A stretch of 64,000 bases of DNA from JBCBTJ01 sp039818665 (GTDB taxonomy: Bacteria > Pseudomonadota > Alphaproteobacteria > Caulobacterales > Hyphomonadaceae). Under the pieces are notes generated by a model. It saw nothing but the letters and a program-made list of their open reading frames with translations. It had not been told where the DNA came from and did no database searches. The DNA is taken from contig JBCBTJ010000002.1 in the NCBI GenBank assembly GCA_039818665.1, positions 1 through 64,000 of the forward strand, written 5' to 3'. Positions 40,811-49,200 of this stretch are shown here, in pieces; the first letter of the stretch is position 1; every line of letters starts with the position of its first letter. The translations under genes were made by a program, and so were the position numbers.

Positions 40811-40983
40811 AAAGGGAATCCTGAGTTTGTTTTCCGGCGGGAATATGGCGCGAGCCGCATCGGGAATCCAGTGACGCCGACAACCACAATATCTTGTGGG
40901 TGCTGTCCCACAAATGAACAATCTGTGTTGCACGAGGCCCCGCGGCCGGCCACTCTCACCGTGTAAATGCGGAGGCGAATCGA
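40811..40983. promoter_or_regulatory. Divergent promoter region between NDUFA12 and the NrdJ-like gene
   Basis: These 173 bases separate two divergent genes and are lower in GC than both. They contain the NrdR-like palindrome at 40884-40899, a GGGTGCTGTCCCAC imperfect repeat just after it, and GGAGG at 40971-40975 as the ribosome binding site of the NrdJ-like gene. No gene is supported inside. Confidence 0.5.
40884..40899 (+). promoter_or_regulatory. NrdR-box-like palindrome
   Basis: The 16 bases CCACAATATCTTGTGG match the NrdR box consensus (acaCwAtATaTwGtgt) at 13 positions and form a near-perfect palindrome. The site is 85 bp upstream of the NrdJ-like gene, where a promoter is expected. 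NrdR represses ribonucleotide reductase genes when ATP/dATP status is high. A second, weak half match (TCTGTGT) lies about 30 bp further on, so the usual tandem pair is incomplete. Confidence 0.6.
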
Positions 40984-43242
40984 ATGAGCGGCGAGCGTCG
41001 AACCGAGTTGATCGAACAGTTGGGCGCCGAAGCGGCGGAGGTCTTGGTCGAAGCCGCCGAGCAAAGGCGGATCACCTATCCCGCGCCGCTCGCCGAAATC
41101 ACGGCGTTCGGCGAGGCGGTGGACGGCGGCGAGGCCAGGCCGGAAACGCTGGAGCGCCATGCGCGCGCCATGCGGCTGACATCGCTCGCTGCGCGCGGAC
41201 GCCTCGCAATCGCGGAAATGCTCGAGGCCGCCGGCGACGCGCCGCGCAATGAAGATCTCGCCGATCTGCTGGGCGCGGGCCTGCCCGAAGAGATTCTCGA
41301 AGACGGCTTGCGCCACGCTGGCGGCCTGCGCGGCGCGGCGGCGGACCTGCGCCGCGGCGCGGCCGAGGACCAGTCAGCCCGCCTTCTGCTCCGCGGCGCG
41401 CCCGATCAGGACGCCTCGCCTGCGCTTCAGGCGCTGCTCGACGAAGGCGGGACGGCGTGGTTCATCGACCTCGCCGGCGCGGACCCGGCCGCGCCTTCGG
41501 CGGCGATCAACATCGCCGCCTTCATGACGCCGGACGGGATCGACGCCGACGCGCTTGAGACGGTGCTGCGCGCCTGCGGTCCGGCCTTGGACAAGGGCGT
41601 CGTCTGCCTTGCGGGGCTCGCCGCCGCCGCGCTCGCGCTCGGCGAAGACTACGCCGACCCGAACGGCCCGGCGGCCGCCGCGGCGCTGTGCGCCCTGGTT
41701 CGGTCCATCGTGTCCGGATCCGCGCTCACGGCGGCGAACGCCAAGCGGCTGGGCGTCAAAGCGCGCCGGGCGGCGAACAGATCCAACATCGCGGTCGTCG
41801 CATTGCCGCTGTCTTCCGCGGCTGAGATCTGGCTCGAACCGGAAAGCCAGGGCGCCGACCCGGCGCATATCGGGCTCGCCGCACGGGACGACGGCGCGGA
41901 TCTGCCGGACAGCGCGCGGCTGGGCCTGGCGCGCCGCGCGCCCGAGACGCTCGGGCCTTTGATGGCCTCGCTCGACCGCGCGATCGACCTTGATGAAACG
42001 CCGGGCCTCGGCGTCGATCGGCTGCGCGCCCGCGGCCTGTCGAGCCAGGCCATCGACCGCGTGCGCAGCGCGCTCAGCGAGGGCCTGCCGCTCAACGCCG
42101 CCTTCTCCCGCTGGGTGCTGGGCGACGAGATCATCGCCCGGGATTTGAACCTTGCGCCCGAAGCCTTCGACGCCGACGGCCGCGCTCTGCTCTCAGCCAT
42201 CGGCTTTTCGCGGAAAGACATCGACGCCGCCGAAGCCGCCCTGGACGGCGCGCGCGAAGCGCTGGCGGCCCGGACGCTGGCGGAGGCCGGCTTCACCGCG
42301 AGCCCGGATCTTCAAGCCCGCATCGCCTTCGCCGAGGCGATCGCGCCGCATCTGTCGGCGCCGCCCGTATTGACCGCCGAAACCGCCGGCGACGCGATCG
42401 AGATCGCTTCGAAAGGCCTTGGCGCCTGCGCCCAGGGCGGCCGCACGCCGGCCGACCAGAGCATTCTGGACCGCCTCGCCGACGCCCGCCGGCTGCTGGA
42501 GGAGCCGCCGACCGCGGCTGCGCCGGTCCAGCCGGCGCCGACGGTCGAGGACGGCGGCGACGCGCCGGAGCCCGCCTCGCGCGCCCGCCTGCCGGACCGC
42601 CGCAAGGGCTATATCCAGAAAGCCACCGTCGGCGGCCACAAAGTCTATCTGCACACCGGCGAGTTCGAAGACGGCTCGCTCGGCGAGATCTTCCTCGACA
42701 TGCACAAGGAAGGCGCCGCCTTCCGGTCGCTGATGAACAATTTCGCCATCGCCATCTCCATCGGCCTGCAATACGGCGTCCCGCTGGACGAGTTCGTCGA
42801 CGCCTTCGTCTTCACCCGCTTCGAACCCGCCGGCGATGTCACCGGCAACGACCGCATCACCCGGGCGACCTCCATCCTCGACTACATCTTCCGCGAGCTC
42901 GCCGTCTCCTATCTCGGCCGCGAGGACCTCGCCGAAGCCGGCCAGGACGTCACCCATGACGGCCTCGGCCGCGGCTTGCAGGACGGCTCCGGCTTCGACC
43001 GCGAGGCCGCCAAAGTCATCTCCCGCGGCTTCTCCCGCGGCCAGCTGCCCGACAATATCGTCATCCTCGACAAGCGCCGCGCCGAAGCCGAAGCCGTCGA
43101 AGACGCGGCCTCCGCCGCGGAGGCGGCCCCCGCCTATCTCGGCGAGCCCTGCCCCGAATGCGGCAGCTTCACCTTGTACGCGGTCGAGGAGGGCGGCGCG
43201 GCCGTCTGCGACGCCTGCGGGGCCGAATCCTCGGCCGTCTAA
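40984..43242 (+). CDS. Divergent, catalytically degenerate class II ribonucleotide reductase (NrdJ) paralogue with TSCPD domain
   Basis: This 752-residue protein ends (from about residue 535) with the conserved NrdJ C-terminal region: LPDRRKGYIQKATVGGHKVYL, the FLDMHKEGAAFRSLMNNFAI block, then a CPEC...CDAC zinc finger (about 722-746). The part before it still aligns with NrdJ by position. TPGLGVDRLRARGLSSQAI and LLSAIGFSRKDIDAAEAAL follow the NrdJ order, but the NPCSEY finger loop, the PTGTIG loop, the DCANPCGKIGKRYL block and the terminal redox cysteines are gone. It cannot reduce ribonucleotides by the known mechanism. A regulatory or structural role is inferred. GGAGG precedes the ATG, and a NrdR-like box lies upstream. 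Confidence 0.72.
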   Translation: MSGERRTELIEQLGAEAAEVLVEAAEQRRITYPAPLAEITAFGEAVDGGEARPETLERHARAMRLTSLAARGRLAIAEMLEAAGDAPRNEDLADLLGAGLPEEILEDGLRHAGGLRGAAADLRRGAAEDQSARLLLRGAPDQDASPALQALLDEGGTAWFIDLAGADPAAPSAAINIAAFMTPDGIDADALETVLRACGPALDKGVVCLAGLAAAALALGEDYADPNGPAAAAALCALVRSIVSGSALTAANAKRLGVKARRAANRSNIAVVALPLSSAAEIWLEPESQGADPAHIGLAARDDGADLPDSARLGLARRAPETLGPLMASLDRAIDLDETPGLGVDRLRARGLSSQAIDRVRSALSEGLPLNAAFSRWVLGDEIIARDLNLAPEAFDADGRALLSAIGFSRKDIDAAEAALDGAREALAARTLAEAGFTASPDLQARIAFAEAIAPHLSAPPVLTAETAGDAIEIASKGLGACAQGGRTPADQSILDRLADARRLLEEPPTAAAPVQPAPTVEDGGDAPEPASRARLPDRRKGYIQKATVGGHKVYLHTGEFEDGSLGEIFLDMHKEGAAFRSLMNNFAIAISIGLQYGVPLDEFVDAFVFTRFEPAGDVTGNDRITRATSILDYIFRELAVSYLGREDLAEAGQDVTHDGLGRGLQDGSGFDREAAKVISRGFSRGQLPDNIVILDKRRAEAEAVEDAASAAEAAPAYLGEPCPECGSFTLYAVEEGGAAVCDACGAESSAV

Positions 43243-43354
43243 CCGCCTAAACAATTGGTAATATTGATGATCCCGGGCCACAGGTGCATGAAAACGCCTG
43301 TCTCACTGTTTGTTTTGTTTCACAGCCCGAACGCAACCAGATAGAAGACCGCTC

Positions 43355-44065
43355 ATGGGATTACGCGCTCTGCTCGCCGCCGCCGTGGCTGGCTCGTTCG
43401 CCGGGTCCGCAGCCGCGGACGGCCCGAAAAAGGTGACCTGGCAGCCGGCTTATTCCGGCTCTTGCGAAAAGTGCCAGCTCGCCAACAAACACTTGTCCTA
43501 TTGGGACCTCGCCGGCGCCAATTTCCCCGACGCGGACCTCTCGCACGCCACCCTGCTCGGCGTCACCGCCGCCGGCGCGGATTTCTCCAACGCCGTCGCG
43601 CCCAACGCCAACTTCACCCGCGCCAACCTCCAATCGGCCCGCTTCGAAGGCGCCGATCTCGGCCACGCCGTGCTGCACGGCGCTGATGCGGCCGGCGCGC
43701 ACTTCGCAGGCGCGACCATGGACCGCGCCGATCTACGCCGCGCCATTCTGATCGGGGCGAATCTCGAAGGCGTCAGCGCGGTGTCGGTGAAAGCCGAGAG
43801 CGCCGACTTCTCCGGCGCGAATTGCACCGGCGCCATCTTCCGCGAAGCCAAGCTGCGCCGCGCCGTGTTCGACGGCGCCATCCTCACCAGCGCGACCTTC
43901 GACGGGGCGGACATCGCCGGCGCCAGCTTCCGGTCGGCCCGGCTGATCGACGCCGACCTCTCCGGCGCGGCCGGCTATGAGAACGCCGATTTCTCCGACG
44001 CTTGCGGCTCCGAGACCACGCAAACCCCGCCCAGCCTCGACCTGCCCCTCTGCGCGACGAATTAG
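43355..44065 (+). CDS. Secreted pentapeptide-repeat protein
   Basis: This 236-residue protein has a signal peptide (MGLRALLAAAVAGSFAGSAAA), a short region with a CxxC pair (SGSCEKCQLANKHLSYWDL), and about 30 tandem A(D/N)LXX/F repeats forming a right-handed quadrilateral helix. Examples are LAGANFPDADLSHATLLG and FDGAILTSATFDGADIAG. A last cysteine pair closes the C-terminus (DACGSE, LPLCATN). The periplasmic location sets it apart from cytoplasmic Qnr-type topoisomerase protectors. Function unknown. ATG 43355 starts the leader. Confidence 0.88.
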   Translation: MGLRALLAAAVAGSFAGSAAADGPKKVTWQPAYSGSCEKCQLANKHLSYWDLAGANFPDADLSHATLLGVTAAGADFSNAVAPNANFTRANLQSARFEGADLGHAVLHGADAAGAHFAGATMDRADLRRAILIGANLEGVSAVSVKAESADFSGANCTGAIFREAKLRRAVFDGAILTSATFDGADIAGASFRSARLIDADLSGAAGYENADFSDACGSETTQTPPSLDLPLCATN

Positions 44066-44692
44066 ACGGCGCGGCCCGGGCGGGCCCGGCCGCTCCGGGC
44101 AGCCCGCCAAACAGCGCGAGACGCTCGTCCAGACCAACGCATAGGCCGCCGTCTCCTGATCGGCATGATCCAATTGCGCCGGCGACCGGGGTCGATCAGC
44201 GAACCCGGCCGCGGACCGAGGATCAGCGCGTCGGTTGCGAGCGCGCCAAGCCGGGCGCCGGCATGCCCGCCGCACGGCCCGGGCGACAGCGTCAGGACCC
44301 GGCCTTTGCCTTGCGTTTGCGGCGGCCCGCGGACGCGTCAGCCTAGCGTCCACGCTCAATCAGAACAACCGAAACGCGCCGAAGGCGGCCACATGGCGTT
44401 TGATGTCGGACGACTACTATGGGCGCATTTTGAGACATTAGAAGCTGATCATTCCAACGGCCGGAGTTGGCTCTTCTCAGTCCGAGACCACCGAATGGGC
44501 GAGCGACTTAAGTCGCCCTAAAATGGACCCTCACCGCTTGGCGACCGATGCCCGAAGTGCTAATTTTTCGGCTGCTCGACGGAAGAGGAGTTCGAAGCCC
44601 ATTGCGGACTTGCCGCTGCGTGCATCTCACATAGTGATAGTCGGTATCGTTTCGCAGAATAGATTCTGCATATGGATTAGAACGCGTATGGG
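44066..44692. other. Gene-free stretch at the left border of a lower-GC island
   Basis: No supported gene was found in these 627 bases. The first 280 bases are as GC-rich as the chromosome but have no frame with protein character. From about 44,360 the composition shifts to a markedly lower GC, marking entry into the island that follows. No integrase fragment, tRNA or clear flanking repeat was seen. Confidence 0.5.
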
Positions 44693-45697
44693 GTGAACAC
44701 TCATCAGGAAGAACAAGTGAGTAAACTGCATAATGAGATGCTCAATTGGGCAACCCCGATCATAACCGGGGAAGATTGGCACTGGTTTGGTTGGCTGTTT
44801 GCGCAACGACCTACACGACCGTTTGTAACCCACTTAGTTGATGCTTGCGTCGAATGCGAATTGGGGCTCGAAGGGTTAGGATGGTCCCTGCTTAAAGACG
44901 TGGCCAGCATCTCGGGAAAAGAAAAGCACGAACCACATTACGAGATGCTGCTGCAGAAGCTCTCAGAAATCTTGATTCTCAATCAGCTCTTAAAGCTCCC
45001 CTGGCCTGAAGAGGCATCCTTCGAGCATGAGCCTTCGGCGGCACCAAATGGCAAAAGACCGGAATTGAAGGTTGAGACCCATCAACAAGTTTTCCTGTTT
45101 GAGGTGAAAGCGCCGGCGTTGTTATCGCATCAGCGCGCTAGAGCACTGAATCCGCTTCAGTATCCGGGGCGAATGTTTGATATGTCGATGCGCGCCATAC
45201 TGTCGGGAGAGCAAGGCTCAACCTTACCCCGTGATAATCCGGTAAAGGACTTCCTGATCAGTGCGCAGAAAAAATTCTCAGAGTTCAATTTCGAGAAAGA
45301 GACATTCGGAATTCTCATCATAGTATGGGACGATTTTATATATGAACCTATAACCAGCTTGGTTCATGAAGAAAGCCAGGGGCTATTGACGGTGAATTCT
45401 TTTGCCCAAGACGAGGACGGAGCACCGTTAGAGTTCCCGAATATTAACTCGGTCATTGCAGTAAGGCATCTGCTCTATTTCCAAAAAGAAGTAGCGGAGA
45501 CGTCACTCGAACGCAGCCACTGCTTCGATTTTGGAGGCGAGCATGACCTTCCGAATGTTGCGATATCAGTTCCTGGCACACTGGATGTTCCAGAGTTTGT
45601 GAAAGCGGGCCTTCGTGCTCTGGACTATGACGATGAGCGAATTAGCAGATCTGCAGACTACCGTCCCCAAGAATTGGTTATGTGGCTTAACATCTAA
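44693..45697 (+). CDS. Island protein with PD-(D/E)XK-nuclease-like motif
   Basis: This encodes up to 334 residues from GTG 44693 (a GTG eight codons later is possible). Codon use and GC are clearly lower than in flanking genes, indicating recent transfer. Residues near 120-142 read RPELKVETHQQVFLFEVKAP, which resembles the PD-(D/E)XK nuclease core (acidic residue, strand, then E-V-K), preceded by a helical EILILNQLLKLPWPEE region. No other domain or signal peptide is seen. A nuclease of a defence or mobile system is plausible, but the motif match is short and unconfirmed. Confidence 0.6.
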   Translation: MNTHQEEQVSKLHNEMLNWATPIITGEDWHWFGWLFAQRPTRPFVTHLVDACVECELGLEGLGWSLLKDVASISGKEKHEPHYEMLLQKLSEILILNQLLKLPWPEEASFEHEPSAAPNGKRPELKVETHQQVFLFEVKAPALLSHQRARALNPLQYPGRMFDMSMRAILSGEQGSTLPRDNPVKDFLISAQKKFSEFNFEKETFGILIIVWDDFIYEPITSLVHEESQGLLTVNSFAQDEDGAPLEFPNINSVIAVRHLLYFQKEVAETSLERSHCFDFGGEHDLPNVAISVPGTLDVPEFVKAGLRALDYDDERISRSADYRPQELVMWLNI

Positions 45698-45809
45698 CCC
45701 AAGCCCGATTTGTCCGCGTTGATGGTATTCGCGAACGGCTTAAGCCCGCCCCATCTAAGACACTTGTGATTTCTGGAATGGGCGCAGAAGCAGTCGTTAG
45801 AAGTTACCT

Positions 45810-46109
45810 CTAAGATCTATACCAGTCCTGATCTGGTAGCTGACGTAACAATTGCCCTACGACTTCCAAGGCTCCGTTGTTATCGGCCCATACCAACAAC
45901 TCAACGAGCCTATCGTTCTTCTCTCGATCAGTGCTTAGCGTCCATCCGCTGAGGACAAGCGGATGAGGGGGCGTCCACCGCCGATCGTGCTGGCGCAGTC
46001 TTTCCCAAAGAGTTTTCCACGGGATTGGCTTAGGACTCACCCGATCGTCGACGCAGCATTGGCGCAAGACTAACCGCGCTTCATCGCTAATGTTGTTGTT
46101 CTCAGGCAC
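45810..46109 (-). CDS. Small island protein, unknown
   Basis: This 99-residue soluble protein is rich in Leu, Arg and Trp (RLRQHDRRWTPPHPLVLSGWTLS; LVELLVWADNNGALEVVGQLLRQLPDQDW), mostly helical. Its start overlaps the stop of the upstream membrane protein gene by 8 bp, so the two are translated together. I recognise no family. Composition is island-like rather than chromosome-like. Confidence 0.55.
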   Translation of the reverse strand: MPENNNISDEARLVLRQCCVDDRVSPKPIPWKTLWERLRQHDRRWTPPHPLVLSGWTLSTDREKNDRLVELLVWADNNGALEVVGQLLRQLPDQDWYRS

Positions 46110-46785
46110 CTTCGTTTAACCTCATGACCCAATTTGAAATGGCGTCTACAAATAGTGGAATAATCGCCGCAGCAGCCGTCACACCGAATAGTATTGCGAA
46201 GAACAAACCAACAATTTGCAGTGTCAAATTCAGTCGTCTGGTCCATTCCGGAATAACACGAGTGATCAATAATTTTCCGGGAAACACCAGTCCGTCGTTG
46301 GTGCGTACCTGTATGATCTGCGGCCCTTGATCCACGTAGTGCACATGGATTTGAAGAAGCTCCTGAGGCCCCAAATTTCCGAGCCTCAAAGTGCAGTGTC
46401 CTTCAGCTATGGTTTCCACGCCAAAGTTACGGTTCGGGACGACCCGCAGCTGCCAATCCATCGGACGAAAACTTAGCACAACTTCGCAGTCTTCCGCCGT
46501 TTCGCCGCCCAAATTCTGCAGAATTACGACCTCCGAATGCACCTGAGATGGTGGGTGGCCTTGCTCCTGGGTTGGGATCAAAAAGGATGCACGAGGTAAG
46601 ACATTCCAGAATAAGTCTGGTTTTCTTCGGAGTTGATCCTTGACCCTCCACACAATCATTGCAGTGAGCACGGCTGAAATCGCACTAATGACTTGAGATG
46701 CAATCAAGCCCAACACTCCATCATGCGTGAAACCAACGACCCACGAGTCGTCTCGCACCCTAATTCTCGGAAAAGGGATACGCAA
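46102..46785 (-). CDS. Two-helix island membrane protein, unknown
   Basis: This 227-residue protein has one membrane helix near the N-terminus (about residues 24-46, GLIASQVISAISAVLTAMIVW) and another near the C-terminus (about 190-215, LQIVGLFFAILFGVTAAAAIIPLF). A beta-rich domain of about 130 residues lies between them (EVVILQNLGGETAEDCEVVLSF...LGPQELLQIHVHYV), resembling an Ig-like fold. No family was recognised. With the overlapping 99-residue gene it forms a two-gene unit of lower GC than the chromosome. Confidence 0.6.
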   Translation of the reverse strand: MRIPFPRIRVRDDSWVVGFTHDGVLGLIASQVISAISAVLTAMIVWRVKDQLRRKPDLFWNVLPRASFLIPTQEQGHPPSQVHSEVVILQNLGGETAEDCEVVLSFRPMDWQLRVVPNRNFGVETIAEGHCTLRLGNLGPQELLQIHVHYVDQGPQIIQVRTNDGLVFPGKLLITRVIPEWTRRLNLTLQIVGLFFAILFGVTAAAAIIPLFVDAISNWVMRLNEGA

Positions 46786-47270
46786 CGATCATGGCGGCGG
46801 CCTTGTCTGCTCCCGTCGCTAGCCGGCGACAAGAAGTCATCCAGCTTCGTCGATATTTGGTAGCTGTATTTCATGATGTGCTAGACATATGAGCGCTTGG
46901 CGGGAGGGTCTGCGCGGCCAATGACTGCAATTGGGATCAACCCGCCATTCACACGATCATGTCCAAGCGGTGCAAACGGCCAAATTCTGTCGTTTTGATT
47001 GAGTATGAACCTATGGGAGGTCCGTCGCTGGATGACGCAGAACCGTGCGTCTCGGCGGACCCCGCTAAGGTACGCCGTCGACCGCCAGGCGCGCCAAGCC
47101 CGGCGCGCTCGGACCGCCCATATGCACTCTTCCAGCGCGGACCGGGACTCTTCGGCCAATATCCATAGGCCCTCGCCAGGCGCATCGACACTGTCGATGG
47201 GGCCCGATTCCAGGCGCCGATCATCGTGGATAGATTGCGCGGCGGCGGCGCGGGCGCCGGGCCTGGGGTT
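46786..47270. other. Gene-free stretch at the right border of the island
   Basis: I see no supported gene in these 485 bases. Base composition returns to high GC from about 47,040 toward aspS. Short open frames on both strands look like chance readings. No terminator hairpin with a T-run and no attachment-site repeat could be made out by eye. Confidence 0.5.
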
Positions 47271-49103
47271 TTAAGATTTCGCCTGTGGGGCGAGCCGGAT
47301 GTTGAGCTCGCGCAGCTGCGCGTCGCTCACCGGCGAGGGCGCGCCCATCATCAGATCGCGCGCCTGCTGGTTCATCGGGAACAGCGTCACGTCCCTCAAA
47401 TTCTCGACATCCGCCAGCAACATGACGATCCGGTCGACGCCGGGCGCGATGCCGCCATGGGGCGGGGCGCCATAGCGGAAGGCGTTCAGCATGCCGCCGA
47501 ACTCGGCCTCGACCACGTCGGGCCCGTAGCCGGCGACCTCGAAGGCTTTCAGCATGATGTCCGGCCGGTGGTTCCGGATCGCGCCGGAGGACAGCTCGAT
47601 CCCATTACAGACAATGTCGTATTGGTAGGCTTTGAGATCGAGGATCTCGTCGTCCGTCTTGGCGCCCTCCAGCGCGGCCAGCCCGCCTTGGGGCATGGAG
47701 AAGGGGTTGTGCGAGAAGTCGATCTTCTTCGCGTCCTCGTCATACTCGTACATCGGAAAATCGACGACCCAGCAGAAGCGGAAGACGTCTTTTTCAACGA
47801 GATCAAGGTCTTCGCCGATTTTGAGACGCGCCGCGCCGGCGAGCTTGTAGGCGTCGGCGGGCTTGCCGGCTGAGAAGAACACCCCGTCGCCGTCGCCGAG
47901 CCCGGTCTCTTTGAGGAAGGCCGCGAGATGATCGGGGTCGAAGTTTTTGAGCGCGGGGTCTTGGCTCGCGACCGCGCCGCCCTCGCCGGTTTTGAGGCGC
48001 GCATAGCCGAGGCCCGGCGCCTGCATCTCTTTCTTCGCCCAGCCGTCGAGATCGTCGAAGAATTTGCGCGATTGGGCCGCGGTCGCCTGGGGGGCCGGGA
48101 TGGCGACCACTTCGCCGCCGCCTTTGATGATTTTCGCGAAGATGCCGAAGCCGGTCTTGCCCTCGTCGACGAAGAAGTCGGTGACGTCCTGCAGCTCGAT
48201 CGGGTTGCGCAGGTCCGGCTTGTCCGAGCCGTATTTCGCCATCGCCTCGGCGTAGGGAATGCGCGGGAACGGGCCGCCGGGAACGGTCCGGCCCTTGCCC
48301 CGCCAGTCGGCGAACTCCTCGAACACCCCGCGCATCACCGGCTCGATCGCCTGGAACACGTCCTCCTGGGTGACGAAGCTCATCTCCACATCGAGCTGGT
48401 AAAACTCGCCTGGCGAGCGATCGGCGCGCGCGTCTTCATCGCGGAAACACGCGGCGATCTGGAAGTACCGGTCAAACCCCGAGACCATCAGCAACTGCTT
48501 AAACTGCTGCGGCGCCTGCGGCAGCGCATAGAACTCGCCGGGGTGCAGGCGGGAGGGCACGAGAAAGTCGCGCGCGCCTTCCGGACTGGAGGCCGTGAGG
48601 ATCGGCGTTTGATATTCGGTGAAGCCCTGCTCGACCATGCGCCGGCGGATTGCGGCGATGACCTCTGAGCGCAGGATCATATTGGCGTGCAGCGTCTCGC
48701 GGCGGAGGTCGAGATAGCGGTGAGTCAGTCGGATATCTTCGGGATAGTCCGGTTCGCCAAACACCGGCAGCGGCAGCTCGGCGGCTTCGGACTGCACCTC
48801 GATCTCGCCCGCGACCACTTCGATCTCGCCCGTGTTGAGATTGTCGTTCACAAGCTCTGCATCGCGCGCGACCACTTTGCCTTCGACGGTGAATACGCTT
48901 TCAGCCCGAAGCCGCTCCACGGTCTCAAAGCCCGCCGCGCCCGGATTGAAGACGATTTGCGTCAGCCCGAAATGGTCGCGCAGATCGATGAAGATCACGC
49001 CGCCATGGTCGCGCCGGCGGTGTAGCCACCCGGACAATTTCACCGTCTCGCCGACATGGCGTTTGCGCAGTTCGCCGCAGGTGTGTGAGCGATAGGCGTG
49101 CAT
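47271..49103 (-). CDS. aspS: Aspartyl-tRNA synthetase
   Basis: This 610-residue class II synthetase has the N-terminal anticodon-binding OB domain (MHAYRSHTCGELRKRHVG start; VKLSGWLHRRRDHGGVIFIDLRD), motif 2 (FRDEDARADRSPGEFYQLDVEMSF), the bacterial GAD insertion (about residues 290-420), and motif 3 (GGIAPGVDRIVMLLADVENLRDVTLFP). ATG 49103 fits the family and has AAGGA upstream; the TTG seven codons earlier is unlikely. It diverges from rnd with 97 bp between them. Confidence 0.96.
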   Translation of the reverse strand: MHAYRSHTCGELRKRHVGETVKLSGWLHRRRDHGGVIFIDLRDHFGLTQIVFNPGAAGFETVERLRAESVFTVEGKVVARDAELVNDNLNTGEIEVVAGEIEVQSEAAELPLPVFGEPDYPEDIRLTHRYLDLRRETLHANMILRSEVIAAIRRRMVEQGFTEYQTPILTASSPEGARDFLVPSRLHPGEFYALPQAPQQFKQLLMVSGFDRYFQIAACFRDEDARADRSPGEFYQLDVEMSFVTQEDVFQAIEPVMRGVFEEFADWRGKGRTVPGGPFPRIPYAEAMAKYGSDKPDLRNPIELQDVTDFFVDEGKTGFGIFAKIIKGGGEVVAIPAPQATAAQSRKFFDDLDGWAKKEMQAPGLGYARLKTGEGGAVASQDPALKNFDPDHLAAFLKETGLGDGDGVFFSAGKPADAYKLAGAARLKIGEDLDLVEKDVFRFCWVVDFPMYEYDEDAKKIDFSHNPFSMPQGGLAALEGAKTDDEILDLKAYQYDIVCNGIELSSGAIRNHRPDIMLKAFEVAGYGPDVVEAEFGGMLNAFRYGAPPHGGIAPGVDRIVMLLADVENLRDVTLFPMNQQARDLMMGAPSPVSDAQLRELNIRLAPQAKS

Positions 49104-49200
49104 GCGTGTCTGGTCCTTATTCAATCCCTTGGGGGCAAGCCGGGCGCAGACGCGCAGCGCCGCTAGCCTTTGTCAAGCCGATCGGCTACCGGTGCGCGCC

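Noticed and set aside
44355..47005. Inverted repeat CTCAATCA at both island borders
   Set aside because: Eight exact bases with scattered matches beyond; too short to call an element end.
44241..47100. Direct repeat flanking the island (GCGCGCCAAGCC at 44241 and about 47090)
   Set aside because: Only 12 exact bases of GC-rich sequence, well inside chance expectation, and not at the composition borders.
46881..47159. A 92-codon minus-strand frame before aspS
   Set aside because: No ribosome binding site, odd composition and no family resemblance; treated as chance.
49102..49200. A longer start for ribonuclease D
   Set aside because: The upstream residues do not match the family, and the region is the divergent promoter with aspS.
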